The notes beneath the pieces are model-generated. The model was given only the letters and a program-made list of their open reading frames with translations. It was not told where the DNA came from and did not search any database. From JANNWF01 sp052390415 (GTDB taxonomy: Bacteria > Pseudomonadota > Gammaproteobacteria > Xanthomonadales > Xanthomonadaceae): 13,785 nucleotides of DNA. Of this stretch, positions 6,884 through 13,785 are shown piece by piece (within the stretch, counting starts at the first letter, position 1; each line of letters starts with the position of its first letter). The translations under genes were made by a program, and so were the position numbers. The stretch lies in the NCBI GenBank assembly GCA_052390415.1, contig JBQTGY010000121.1, positions 1 to 13,785 of the forward strand, in the 5' to 3' direction.

Positions 6884-6920
6884 CGCCTGGCGTTGCCAAG
6901 TGGACTGTTTTCGACCCGCC

Positions 6921-6956
6921 AAAACGCAACAGGCCGGCGAGAGCCGGCCTGTTGCG
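6921..6956 (-). terminator. Strong rho-independent terminator of the repeat-protein gene pair
   Basis: The perfect 14-bp stem cgcaacaggccggc (6925-6938) with gccggcctgttgcg (6943-6956) has a 4-nt loop. On the minus strand it is followed directly by TTTT (6924-6921). It starts 38 nt after the stop of the 558-aa protein gene. It should end leftward transcription of that gene and insulate the peptidase promoter. Confidence 0.9.
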
Positions 6957-6994
6957 GAGTTCGGGTTAATCGAGCCTCGGATCAAAAAGCTGCC

Positions 6995-8671
6995 TCATCC
7001 ACGCATGCGGCTGCGGACGGCAACCACGCCGACCAACAGACACATGAGCAAGAGCACAGCGGGGGAAGTGGCAGGAATATTGACCAGTGGAGGAATCACG
7101 TTGAAGGAGACCGGGGTCGGATCGTCTTCATCGGGATCGCCATCGCTGTCCGGATCGGGATTCATGCCGACCACCGACACGTCAGCGACACTCTGGTTGA
7201 TGCTGTCGCTACCGACCGCTATCACCGAATTCAGAAACGGCCCGCGCATATCACCGGGCGCCACGCTGATGCGCAAATCAATGATGAAGGATGCTCCGGG
7301 TGCAAGCGTGCTTTGCGCTGCGTTGAGCAGATTGATATCGGTGATGCCGTTGAAATTCGGGTTGGGCGTACCGGTGCCGTTGACGGCGACACTGATCACA
7401 CTGAAAGTGACTGGCAGCGGGAAGGTCTGCCGCAGGTTGTCGGTCACCTGCACTGTTTGCAGGGCAACCGTACCGAAATTCTCCACTACGATGTTGTAGC
7501 GAACCGCATAGGGGCCCGGGCCGATGCCTTCGTTGCTGATCAGCGCCTTGGAGACGCCAATCATCGGCGGCACCGGCACCACGACGGTGGACGACGCGGT
7601 AGCGATCACTGTGCCGGCCACCGGCGCTTGCGCGCGCACCTCGGCTACATTGAGTACCTGCCGAATCGTCGCGTCACTGGCGCGCACCGTGTACTGCGCC
7701 GTGCACAACAGCACATCGTTTGAGGTCAGGCTGCCAGTGCCGATGCCGGCAAAAGCCGCGCCGCCCAAGGTCGTCGGCGAGCAGGTAATCGGCGTGTCGA
7801 TGCGACTGGTATCGGGTTCGAACAGATTGACGTTTGCCAAGGATTCGGCACCGCTGTTCTTGACCACGAAGGTGTATTCGATCCGGTCACCGACGCTGGT
7901 GACGTTGTTGTTGTCGGCATCATCGGCGATACGCGGGCTCTTGAACACGCGCACGCCCGCACGACCAGCCAGGTTCTGACTGACGACAACGTCCGTGGCC
8001 CCCACGGGTCGGGTCGCCGAGTCAAGTCCATCGATATCGACTTGATTGATGATGAGGCCAGCGGTCTGGTCACCGGCGCTTATCGTGTAGTTGCGGGTGC
8101 AGACCATCGATGCACCAACGGCCAGCGCTGTCTGCGGGCAGGTGACGGCTCCCGTTTGATCCACCAGGGCGAGCGACGTCAACGCCAGATCGCCAAGATT
8201 CAGCACCGTGTAGTGGTAGCTGATGGTCTCGCCGGTATCGAGGCGGCCGTCGCTGTCGGAGTCGTTGTGGACCGCACCTGCCGCGACCAGAGCAATGCCC
8301 TCGCCCGGATTCAGCATCAGTATCCGGCTCGCATGCGCTTGGCTGATGCGACCATCGGCGAGACGCGCCGAGGCAACCACGGCGCTGCGTTTGGCGGCAG
8401 CGCTGGCATCACCGCTGCAACGCCGCGGCTCCTTGACTCGCAAGGACGTCAGCGTGGCGACACCGTTGCCGCTGCCGCCGGAGCAATTCAATGACCAGCC
8501 AAGGCCGGGGAAAAACCCGACCTCGGTCATCGGCTGCGACGATTGGTTCTCAACCAGCACGCCTGCCGTGCCATCGACCGCCAGCCGGAGATCCTGCGCA
8601 CTGACGGGTGCCGTCATCGCCAGCATCACAAGCACAGCGCCTGCCAGCCACATTTTGGAACTGCGTTTCAT
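6995..8671 (-). CDS. Secreted DUF11-type repeat protein with C-terminal membrane/sorting-like tail
   Basis: This 558-aa exported protein has a Sec signal peptide (1 to about 25, 'MLAMTAPVSAQ'). A unique region (about 26-125) with Cys63 and Cys85 comes first. Three beta-sandwich repeats of the DUF11 (TIGR01451-like) group follow at about 136-230, 240-365 and 370-500, each with a 'Y.(F/Y).(V/I).N.G' core such as 'ISYHYTVLNLGDLALTSL' and 'IEYTFVVKNSGAESLANV'. Acidic Ca2+-binding-like stretches occur at 137-148 ('DSDSDGRLDTGE'), 250-262 and 505-520. The end, 'NIPATSP', a hydrophobic stretch (about 537-551) and 'RSRMRG', resembles PEP/IPTL-CTERM-type tails or a simple anchor. The ATG at 8669-8671 is chosen for its GGAGGG ribosome site and signal peptide. 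The frame stays open to 8821, where an ATG overlaps the upstream stop. It is probably co-transcribed with the giant protein and is followed by a strong terminator. A structural or adhesive surface role is likely. Confidence 0.85.
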   Translation of the reverse strand: MKRSSKMWLAGAVLVMLAMTAPVSAQDLRLAVDGTAGVLVENQSSQPMTEVGFFPGLGWSLNCSGGSGNGVATLTSLRVKEPRRCSGDASAAAKRSAVVASARLADGRISQAHASRILMLNPGEGIALVAAGAVHNDSDSDGRLDTGETISYHYTVLNLGDLALTSLALVDQTGAVTCPQTALAVGASMVCTRNYTISAGDQTAGLIINQVDIDGLDSATRPVGATDVVVSQNLAGRAGVRVFKSPRIADDADNNNVTSVGDRIEYTFVVKNSGAESLANVNLFEPDTSRIDTPITCSPTTLGGAAFAGIGTGSLTSNDVLLCTAQYTVRASDATIRQVLNVAEVRAQAPVAGTVIATASSTVVVPVPPMIGVSKALISNEGIGPGPYAVRYNIVVENFGTVALQTVQVTDNLRQTFPLPVTFSVISVAVNGTGTPNPNFNGITDINLLNAAQSTLAPGASFIIDLRISVAPGDMRGPFLNSVIAVGSDSINQSVADVSVVGMNPDPDSDGDPDEDDPTPVSFNVIPPLVNIPATSPAVLLLMCLLVGVVAVRSRMRG

Positions 8672-8676
8672 GCCAA

Positions 8677-8682
8677 CCCTCC
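8677..8682 (-). promoter_or_regulatory. Ribosome binding site of the 558-aa repeat protein
   Basis: GGAGGG on the minus strand lies 5 nt before the ATG at 8671, next to a good signal peptide. This decides the start over the in-frame ATG at 8821. Confidence 0.7.
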
Positions 8683-8817
8683 GAGCGGGAGTGACGGATG
8701 TGAGTGGCGCGGGATTCAATTCGACGTTGCCTGTTGCGGATGGCCGCACGGAATCACTGCCACCGACCCCGATCGTGGCCACCCACTGCACGCTGTTTTG
8801 ATGATTCGTGGACGTGA

Positions 8818-11800
8818 TCATGGGAAGGCCGAATAAATCGCAGTGCTGGTGGAAGAGACGGTTTCATCGTTGTTGCCGCGCCCAGACGCCGTGGCGACAT
8901 TGGTAACACGCCTGGCCAACACATCGGCCGCCGTCAGGGTGTGCGATGCGAAACACTGTACCGAGTCTGTCGGCACCAAGGCGCCATTTCCTTGCGGCTC
9001 AAACGATCCAAAGAAGACCTGATCATTCAACAACACGGTAATCGGCTGCCCGGCAACGGTGGTCGCATCACATTCCAGATCGGTCACAAACCGATCGATC
9101 AAACGCAGCGCAGACAATGATTGTGAACCGACATTGCTGATCTCCAACTGGTAGTTGAGGACGTCACCGACGTCTCCGTAACCATTGGCATTGGCGTCGA
9201 CCACCAACTCCACTGTCTTCAGCAAGCGGATGGCCGGGCGCCCTTCGATGTTGATTGGTGCACAAGCCGAGCTGCCGATATCGATGTCACCGTCAATGCG
9301 TGCCGCATTGAACAGACCATTGCCCTGACCACCGGTGCAGAGCTCATTGCCGAGCGTATTGGCATTGACGCTGATCGGCACCACCAACAGGTAGGTGTGG
9401 GTCGCGCCGGAGGCGATGGCATTGTTGGTTGCCGAGAGCTGTACTGCCACTCCGTTCGCGGGAACGAAGCTGCCGCCCGCGAGTGCCGGGTTGACCGTGC
9501 CACCCGTGCTGGTGACCACCGCGTTGCCATTGAACGCCACCCCTTGCGTGGTGAAGCCCAAGGTATCGGACAGCGTGTAGGCACTGGCCGCGCCACCGAC
9601 GTTACGCACCGTCAACTGGTAGCGGACGTTGAAGCTGCCCGGGCCGGTGGTATCGACCGATGCAACGGTCTTCTCGAAGCGCAGGTTCATGGTCGGGGTG
9701 ACCACGCACTGCGGTGCGGTCGGGTTGGCTGCACAGTCAACTGGCGGGATGGCGTTGATGGTGACCACGTTGGTGATTGACTGCACCGACTCAGGCAGCG
9801 GATCGTTGACCCGCACCGAGAACGTAGCCGTGGCCACGCCCGGCGAACCGCCGGAGAACGCCGGCACCGTGACAGTCACCTGACACGCCGTTCCGCCCAC
9901 AGCGCCAACCGCACATGACCACGTCGGCGAGCCTGAAACAAAGGTCGTATTCAGCGGCACGCGATCAATGATCACGGTATTCGGTGCTGGCACACCGGCG
10001 TCGTTGCGCACGCTGATGGTGTAGGTCAGCACTTCGCCCGGCTGGGCACGGCCATCAACGATCAGACTCTCGCCGGTCAACAGTTTGGAATAGTTCAGTA
10101 CCGGCGTCGCCGCAATGGGCACGGTGTCGTCGTCAATCACCGGCGGACCCACCGGCGGCGTGCCGCCGGCAGTCGCGGTATTGGTCACACCACCATTATT
10201 CAGATCAGTGACCGTCACGGTGTAGCTCGCCGTGCAGGTCATGCTCGCACCCGGTGCCAGGACCGCCGGCTGCAACGGTGTGCAGGTCAGTGCCGACAGG
10301 TTGGGCAGCGGATCAACAATGGAGACATTGCTGAGGGTGACGTTGCCCGTATTGGTGGCCACAAACGTGTAGTTGATGGCCTGTCCGACCGTCGGCAGAG
10401 TCACAGCATCGGCGGTCTTGACCAGATTGATGCTCGGGTTGGCGGCAATCGGCGTCACCGTGACCGAGGGCGGGCTGGTGACAGGCGGATTGCCACCCGG
10501 CGGAGTTCCCGTCGCGGTTGCCGTGTTGTTCGCCGTGCCTGCATCGACTTCCGCTTGCGTCAGCGTGTGTGTGCCCGTGCAGGTGGTCGTCGCCAACGGT
10601 GCCAAGGTGGTCGCCATGCAAACCGCCGGGGCGTCCAGTTGGGCGTCGTTGATGACGATGCCGGTCAAGGTCACGTTGCCGGTGTTGGTCACCAGGAACG
10701 AATAGGCAATCGTGCTGCCTGCCGTATTGCCACTCGGCGTACCGGCTGTCTTGACGACGGTCAACGAAGGATTGGCAGGAATCGGCGTCACCGTGACCGA
10801 TGGCGGGCTGGTGACCGGCGGATTGCCACCCGGCGGCGTGCCTGTCGCGGTAGCGGTGTTGTTCGAGGTGCCCGCGTCGACTTCCGCCTGCGTCAGCGTA
10901 TGCGTGCCGGTGCACGTGGTCGTGGCCAGGGGTGCCAGCGTGGTGACCGGGCAAACCGCCGGCGCATCCAGCTGGGCGTCATTGATGACGATGCCGGTCA
11001 GGGTCACGTTGCCGGTGTTGGTCACCAGGAAGGAGTAGGCGATCGTGCTGCCTGCGGTGTTGCCGCTCGGCATACCCGCGGTCTTGACCACACTGATGGA
11101 TGGATTGGCCGGGATAGGCGTCACCGTCTCCGATGGCGGACTGGTGACCGGCGGATTGCCACCTGGCGGCGTGCCCGTGACAGTTGCACTGTTGTTGGCT
11201 GTACCTGCGTCGATTTCCGCCTGCGTCAGCGTGTGGGTGCCGGTGCAAGTGGTCGTGGCTGACGGCGCCAGCGTGGTGGCCAAACAAACCGCCGCCGCAT
11301 CCAGCTGCGCGTCGTTGATCACGATGCCAGTCAGCGTGACGTTGCCAGTGTTGGTCACCAGGAACGAGTAGGCAATCGTGCTGCCGGCGGTATTGCCGCT
11401 CGGCGTGCCCGCCGTCTTGACGACGGTGATCGACGGATTTGGCGCAATCGGGGTCACCGTCACTGACGGCGGACTGGTGACTGGCGGATTGCCACCAGGC
11501 GGAGTGCCCGTCGCTGTCGCGCTGTTGTTCGAGGTGCCCGCGTCGACTTCCGCTTGCGTCAACGTGTGCGTGCCAGTGCAAGTGGTCGTCGCTGAAGGAG
11601 CCAAGGTGGTGGTCAGGCAGGCGGCTGGGGCGTCCAACTGGGCGTCGTTGATCACGATTCCAGTCAAGGTGACGTTGCCGGTATTGGTCACCAGGAACGA
11701 ATAAGCGATCGTGCTGCCCGCGGTGTTGCCGCTTGGCGTGCCGGCGGTCTTGACCACCGTGAGCGACGGGCTGGCCGGGATTGGCGTTACCGTGACTGAC

Positions 11801-13785
11801 GGCGGGCTGGTCACCGGTGGACCCACCGGCGGCGTGCCCGTGGCGGTCGCACTATTGACCGAAGTTCCAGCGTCCACTTCGACCTGAGTCAAGGTATGCA
11901 CACCGGTGCAACTGGTTGTCGCTCCCGGAAGCAGGGTAGTCGCCAGGCAAACAGCGGCTGCGTCCAACTGCGCGTCGTTGATGACAATGCCGGTCAACGT
12001 AACGTTACCGGTGTTTCTCACCAGGAATGTATACGGGACTGTGCTGCCGGCGACGTTGCCGCTTGGGGCGCCAGCGGACTTGACGACGGTCAGTGCCGGG
12101 TTCGCCGGGATGGGTGTCGAAGTCACCGATGGTGGGCTGCTGACTGGCGGCCCGACCGGCGGAGTACCCGTCACGGTCGCACTGTTGTTGGACACACCGG
12201 CGTTGACCTCCGCTTGGGTCAGCGTGTGCGTGCCGGTACACGTCGTTGTCGCGCCTGGGGCGAGCGTGGTCGTGACGCAAACCGCCGCCGCATCGAGCTG
12301 GGCGTCATTGATAACGATGCCGGTCAGCGTGACATTGCCGGTGTTGGTCACCAAGAACGAGTAGGCAATTGTGCTTCCCGCCGTGATGCCACTTGGCACA
12401 CCAGCAGACTTGACCACCGTAAGCGAAGGGTTAGCTGCAATCGGCGTCGAAGTCACTGATGGCGGGCTGGTGACCGGGGGACCGACAGGCGGGGTGCCGG
12501 TGGCGGTCGCGCTGTTGTTGGAAACACCTGCGTTGACTTCGGCTTGAGTCAGCGTGTGCGTGCCAGTGCAGGTCGTCGTTGCGCCCGGAGCGAGCGTGGT
12601 GACCATACAAACCGCCGCCGCATCGAGTTGCGCGTCATTGATGACGATGCCGGTCAACGTGACGTTGCCGGTGTTGGTCACCAGAAACGTATAGGCAATC
12701 GTGCTGCCCGCGGTGTTTCCGCTGGGTACTCCGGCCGACTTGACGACAGTGAGTGCCGGGTTCGCCGCAATCGGCGTCGAGGTCACTGAAGGCGGGCTTG
12801 TCACTGGCGGGCCAACCGGTGGTGTGCCGGTGACGGTTGCGCTGTTGTTGGAGACACCCGCATTCACTTCGGCTTGGGTCAGCGTATGCGTGCCGGTGCA
12901 GGTCGTCGTCGCAGTTGGCGCGAGCGTGGTGGTGAGACAGACCGCTGCCGCATCCAACTGGGCGTCATTGACGACGATACCAGTCAACACGGTATTGCCG
13001 GTGTTGGTCACCAGGAACGAATAGGCAATCGTGCTACCTGCGGTGTTGCCACTGGGAATGCCGGCTGATTTCACAACACTGATGGCCGGTGCAGCGGCCA
13101 CCACGACGGTGGCAACTGCCGAATCGCAAACCGCCTGATTCGGTGCCAGCAGACAGATGGTGTAGGGATACAGGTATGTCCCTGCTTCGGTCCCCGACGC
13201 TACGGTGATCGTGCCGTCGGCATTCATCACCAAGCCAGCATTCGGGCTGAGCCCTGGTGTCAAGGAGACGTTGCCGCCGATGACGGCTGCTGCACCGTTG
13301 GAGAAATCATTGACGATCACGCTGGGCGTGATACCGCCTGTCGCCGGAATCATGAACGGGCCGTCGTTGAGCGCATCAATCGTCGGGGTGACGGTAATGG
13401 TCACCGTCGCGATATCGCAGACGCCGTCATTCGGGGCCAGCAGACACACTTCGTACTGGTAGGTATCGATGCCGCTGAAACCCGGGTTCGGCGTGTAGGT
13501 GCAGACGTTGCTGACACAGTTGACCGAGCCATTCGTCGGGCTGGTGGTGATGTTCACCGAGTCTGGATCGATTGCACCACCGACATTGGTGTCGTTGGTC
13601 GTCACCGTGGTCGCCACCGGGGTATTGGCCGGCGTGCTGGCGGCGTCGTTGACGGCAACGATGGTTGCGGCGGTGACCAGCACCGTGGCGGTCGCGGTAT
13701 CGCAGACGGCCTGGTTCGGAGCCAGCAGGCAGATCGTGTACGGGTAGGCATAGCTGCCCCCCGCCGTGCCCGCCGCCACCGTGAT
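8818..13785 (-). CDS. Giant repeat protein (DUF7507/DUF11-type adhesin-like), C-terminal 1655 residues, 5' partial
   Basis: The frame is open to the right edge, so the start and any signal peptide lie outside the window. Residues below count from a GTG at 13779. Three Cys-containing Ig/cadherin-like modules come first (1-37 partial, 38-133, 134-231). Eight near-identical 110/111-aa repeats follow (232-1115), with consensus core 'IAYSFLVTNTGNVTLTGIVINDAQLDA.AVC', 'TLAP.ATTTCTGTHTLTQAEV.AG' and 'NNSATATGTPP'. Two cysteines per repeat could form a disulphide. Four diverged repeats end the protein (1116-1226, 1227-1364, 1365-1515, 1516-1653). The last has a 'DANANGYGDVGD' Ca2+-like loop (1528-1539). 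The family forms extended surface stalks; adhesion or matrix roles are usual but unproven here. The protein ends at 'TAIYSAFP' with no membrane anchor or sorting tail. Its TGA overlaps an ATG of the downstream frame (ATGA at 8818-8821), which suggests an operon with the 558-aa gene. Confidence 0.9.
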   Translation of the reverse strand: MTVAAGTAGGSYAYPYTICLLAPNQAVCDTATATVLVTAATIVAVNDAASTPANTPVATTVTTNDTNVGGAIDPDSVNITTSPTNGSVNCVSNVCTYTPNPGFSGIDTYQYEVCLLAPNDGVCDIATVTITVTPTIDALNDGPFMIPATGGITPSVIVNDFSNGAAAVIGGNVSLTPGLSPNAGLVMNADGTITVASGTEAGTYLYPYTICLLAPNQAVCDSAVATVVVAAAPAISVVKSAGIPSGNTAGSTIAYSFLVTNTGNTVLTGIVVNDAQLDAAAVCLTTTLAPTATTTCTGTHTLTQAEVNAGVSNNSATVTGTPPVGPPVTSPPSVTSTPIAANPALTVVKSAGVPSGNTAGSTIAYTFLVTNTGNVTLTGIVINDAQLDAAAVCMVTTLAPGATTTCTGTHTLTQAEVNAGVSNNSATATGTPPVGPPVTSPPSVTSTPIAANPSLTVVKSAGVPSGITAGSTIAYSFLVTNTGNVTLTGIVINDAQLDAAAVCVTTTLAPGATTTCTGTHTLTQAEVNAGVSNNSATVTGTPPVGPPVSSPPSVTSTPIPANPALTVVKSAGAPSGNVAGSTVPYTFLVRNTGNVTLTGIVINDAQLDAAAVCLATTLLPGATTSCTGVHTLTQVEVDAGTSVNSATATGTPPVGPPVTSPPSVTVTPIPASPSLTVVKTAGTPSGNTAGSTIAYSFLVTNTGNVTLTGIVINDAQLDAPAACLTTTLAPSATTTCTGTHTLTQAEVDAGTSNNSATATGTPPGGNPPVTSPPSVTVTPIAPNPSITVVKTAGTPSGNTAGSTIAYSFLVTNTGNVTLTGIVINDAQLDAAAVCLATTLAPSATTTCTGTHTLTQAEIDAGTANNSATVTGTPPGGNPPVTSPPSETVTPIPANPSISVVKTAGMPSGNTAGSTIAYSFLVTNTGNVTLTGIVINDAQLDAPAVCPVTTLAPLATTTCTGTHTLTQAEVDAGTSNNTATATGTPPGGNPPVTSPPSVTVTPIPANPSLTVVKTAGTPSGNTAGSTIAYSFLVTNTGNVTLTGIVINDAQLDAPAVCMATTLAPLATTTCTGTHTLTQAEVDAGTANNTATATGTPPGGNPPVTSPPSVTVTPIAANPSINLVKTADAVTLPTVGQAINYTFVATNTGNVTLSNVSIVDPLPNLSALTCTPLQPAVLAPGASMTCTASYTVTVTDLNNGGVTNTATAGGTPPVGPPVIDDDTVPIAATPVLNYSKLLTGESLIVDGRAQPGEVLTYTISVRNDAGVPAPNTVIIDRVPLNTTFVSGSPTWSCAVGAVGGTACQVTVTVPAFSGGSPGVATATFSVRVNDPLPESVQSITNVVTINAIPPVDCAANPTAPQCVVTPTMNLRFEKTVASVDTTGPGSFNVRYQLTVRNVGGAASAYTLSDTLGFTTQGVAFNGNAVVTSTGGTVNPALAGGSFVPANGVAVQLSATNNAIASGATHTYLLVVPISVNANTLGNELCTGGQGNGLFNAARIDGDIDIGSSACAPINIEGRPAIRLLKTVELVVDANANGYGDVGDVLNYQLEISNVGSQSLSALRLIDRFVTDLECDATTVAGQPITVLLNDQVFFGSFEPQGNGALVPTDSVQCFASHTLTAADVLARRVTNVATASGRGNNDETVSSTSTAIYSAFP
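10435..13086 (-). repeat. Eight tandem 330/333-bp coding repeats
   Basis: Units in coding order are R1 12757-13086, R2 12427-12756, R3 12097-12426, R4 11767-12096 (330 bp each), then R5 11434-11766, R6 11101-11433, R7 10768-11100 and R8 10435-10767 (333 bp each). R1-R4 carry 'KSAG' and the linker 'GTPPVGPPV'. R5-R8 carry 'KTAG' and 'GTPPGGNPPV'; the extra Gly-Asn for Val accounts for the one-codon difference. Units differ at many third codon positions while the protein stays nearly constant, which points to selection on the protein rather than very recent copying. Confidence 0.92.
13087..13785 (-). repeat. Alternating Cys-containing Ig-like modules (A-B-A)
   Basis: A partial A module (13669-13785), a B module (13381-13668) and a full A module (13087-13380) follow one another in the coding direction. 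All three end with the same strand pattern, 'Y.(I/V)CLLAPN..VCD.A..T'. B has the 'VNDAAST...TPNPGFSGIDTYQYEV' look of Ig-like Big_9/cadherin-like tandem repeats. A instead has 'NDGPFMIPATGGITPSVIVNDF' and 'NADGTITVASGTEAGTYLYPY'. More copies probably lie beyond the right edge. Confidence 0.75.

Noticed and set aside
6800..6985. Upstream in-frame extension of the S9 peptidase to 6985
   Set aside because: It would overlap the terminator at 6921-6956 and the candidate promoter. It would also place 62 unrelated residues ahead of a clear signal peptide, while 6799 has a good ribosome site.
10373..13024. Series of similar open frames of about 108 codons on the plus strand, one per repeat
   Set aside because: They recur with the repeat period because the coding strand repeats, and each ends near the unit boundary. 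The protein-level conservation and third-position divergence fit the minus-strand frame, so these are shadows.
10435..13086. CRISPR array as an explanation of the regular repeats
   Set aside because: The units are 330/333 bp, fully coding and similar over their whole length, with no short repeat/unique spacer alternation.

Overview
The window looks like a chromosomal segment of a GC-rich gammaproteobacterium, most likely of the Xanthomonadales/Lysobacterales (Xanthomonas, Lysobacter or Dokdonella relatives). This rests on the remembered resemblance of the CorA and S9 peptidase proteins to that order, the GC-rich codon use, and secreted Xanthomonad-style proteins. It is an inference from memory, not a database search. 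No rRNA, tRNA, CRISPR array, transposase or phage gene was seen.

Layout, left to right. (1) 1-154: non-coding, with a REP-like palindrome and a larger imperfect inverted repeat. (2) 155-1557, minus strand: a two-component pair. A short membrane-anchored HisKA_3 histidine kinase is followed by a NarL/LuxR response regulator through an ATGA start/stop overlap. (3) 1754-3376, plus strand, divergent from the kinase: a secreted 540-aa protein with two copies of a Trp-rich 'SGWG...WFTY' module and an unrecognised C-terminal domain. (4) 3377-3557: a non-coding stretch able to form competing hairpins, then corA (3558-4583), a CorA-type magnesium/cobalt channel with a weak terminator. (5) 4685-6799, minus strand, convergent with corA: an exported S9 (prolyl-oligopeptidase family) serine peptidase. 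Its beta-propeller coding region appears to carry a small palindromic element in frame. (6) 6921-6956: a strong rho-independent terminator closing the minus-strand unit to its right. (7) 6995-8671, minus strand: a secreted 558-aa DUF11-type protein with a C-terminal membrane/sorting-like tail. (8) 8818-13785, minus strand and open at the right edge: the C-terminal 1655 residues of a giant repeat protein. It has Cys-containing Ig-like modules, eight near-identical 110/111-aa DUF7507/DUF11-like repeats, and four diverged repeats.

The right half (6995-13785) reads as a surface or adhesin-type gene pair transcribed leftward. The giant protein shows no anchor at its C-terminus, while the smaller downstream protein has one. 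The peptidase, CorA and the two-component pair are probably independent units. The secreted 1754 gene starts 196 bp from the kinase and could be a target of the pair, but nothing beyond adjacency and an inverted repeat before its start supports this. The best candidates for something undescribed are the palindromic insertion in the peptidase, the block-structured repeat array, and the structured leader before corA.
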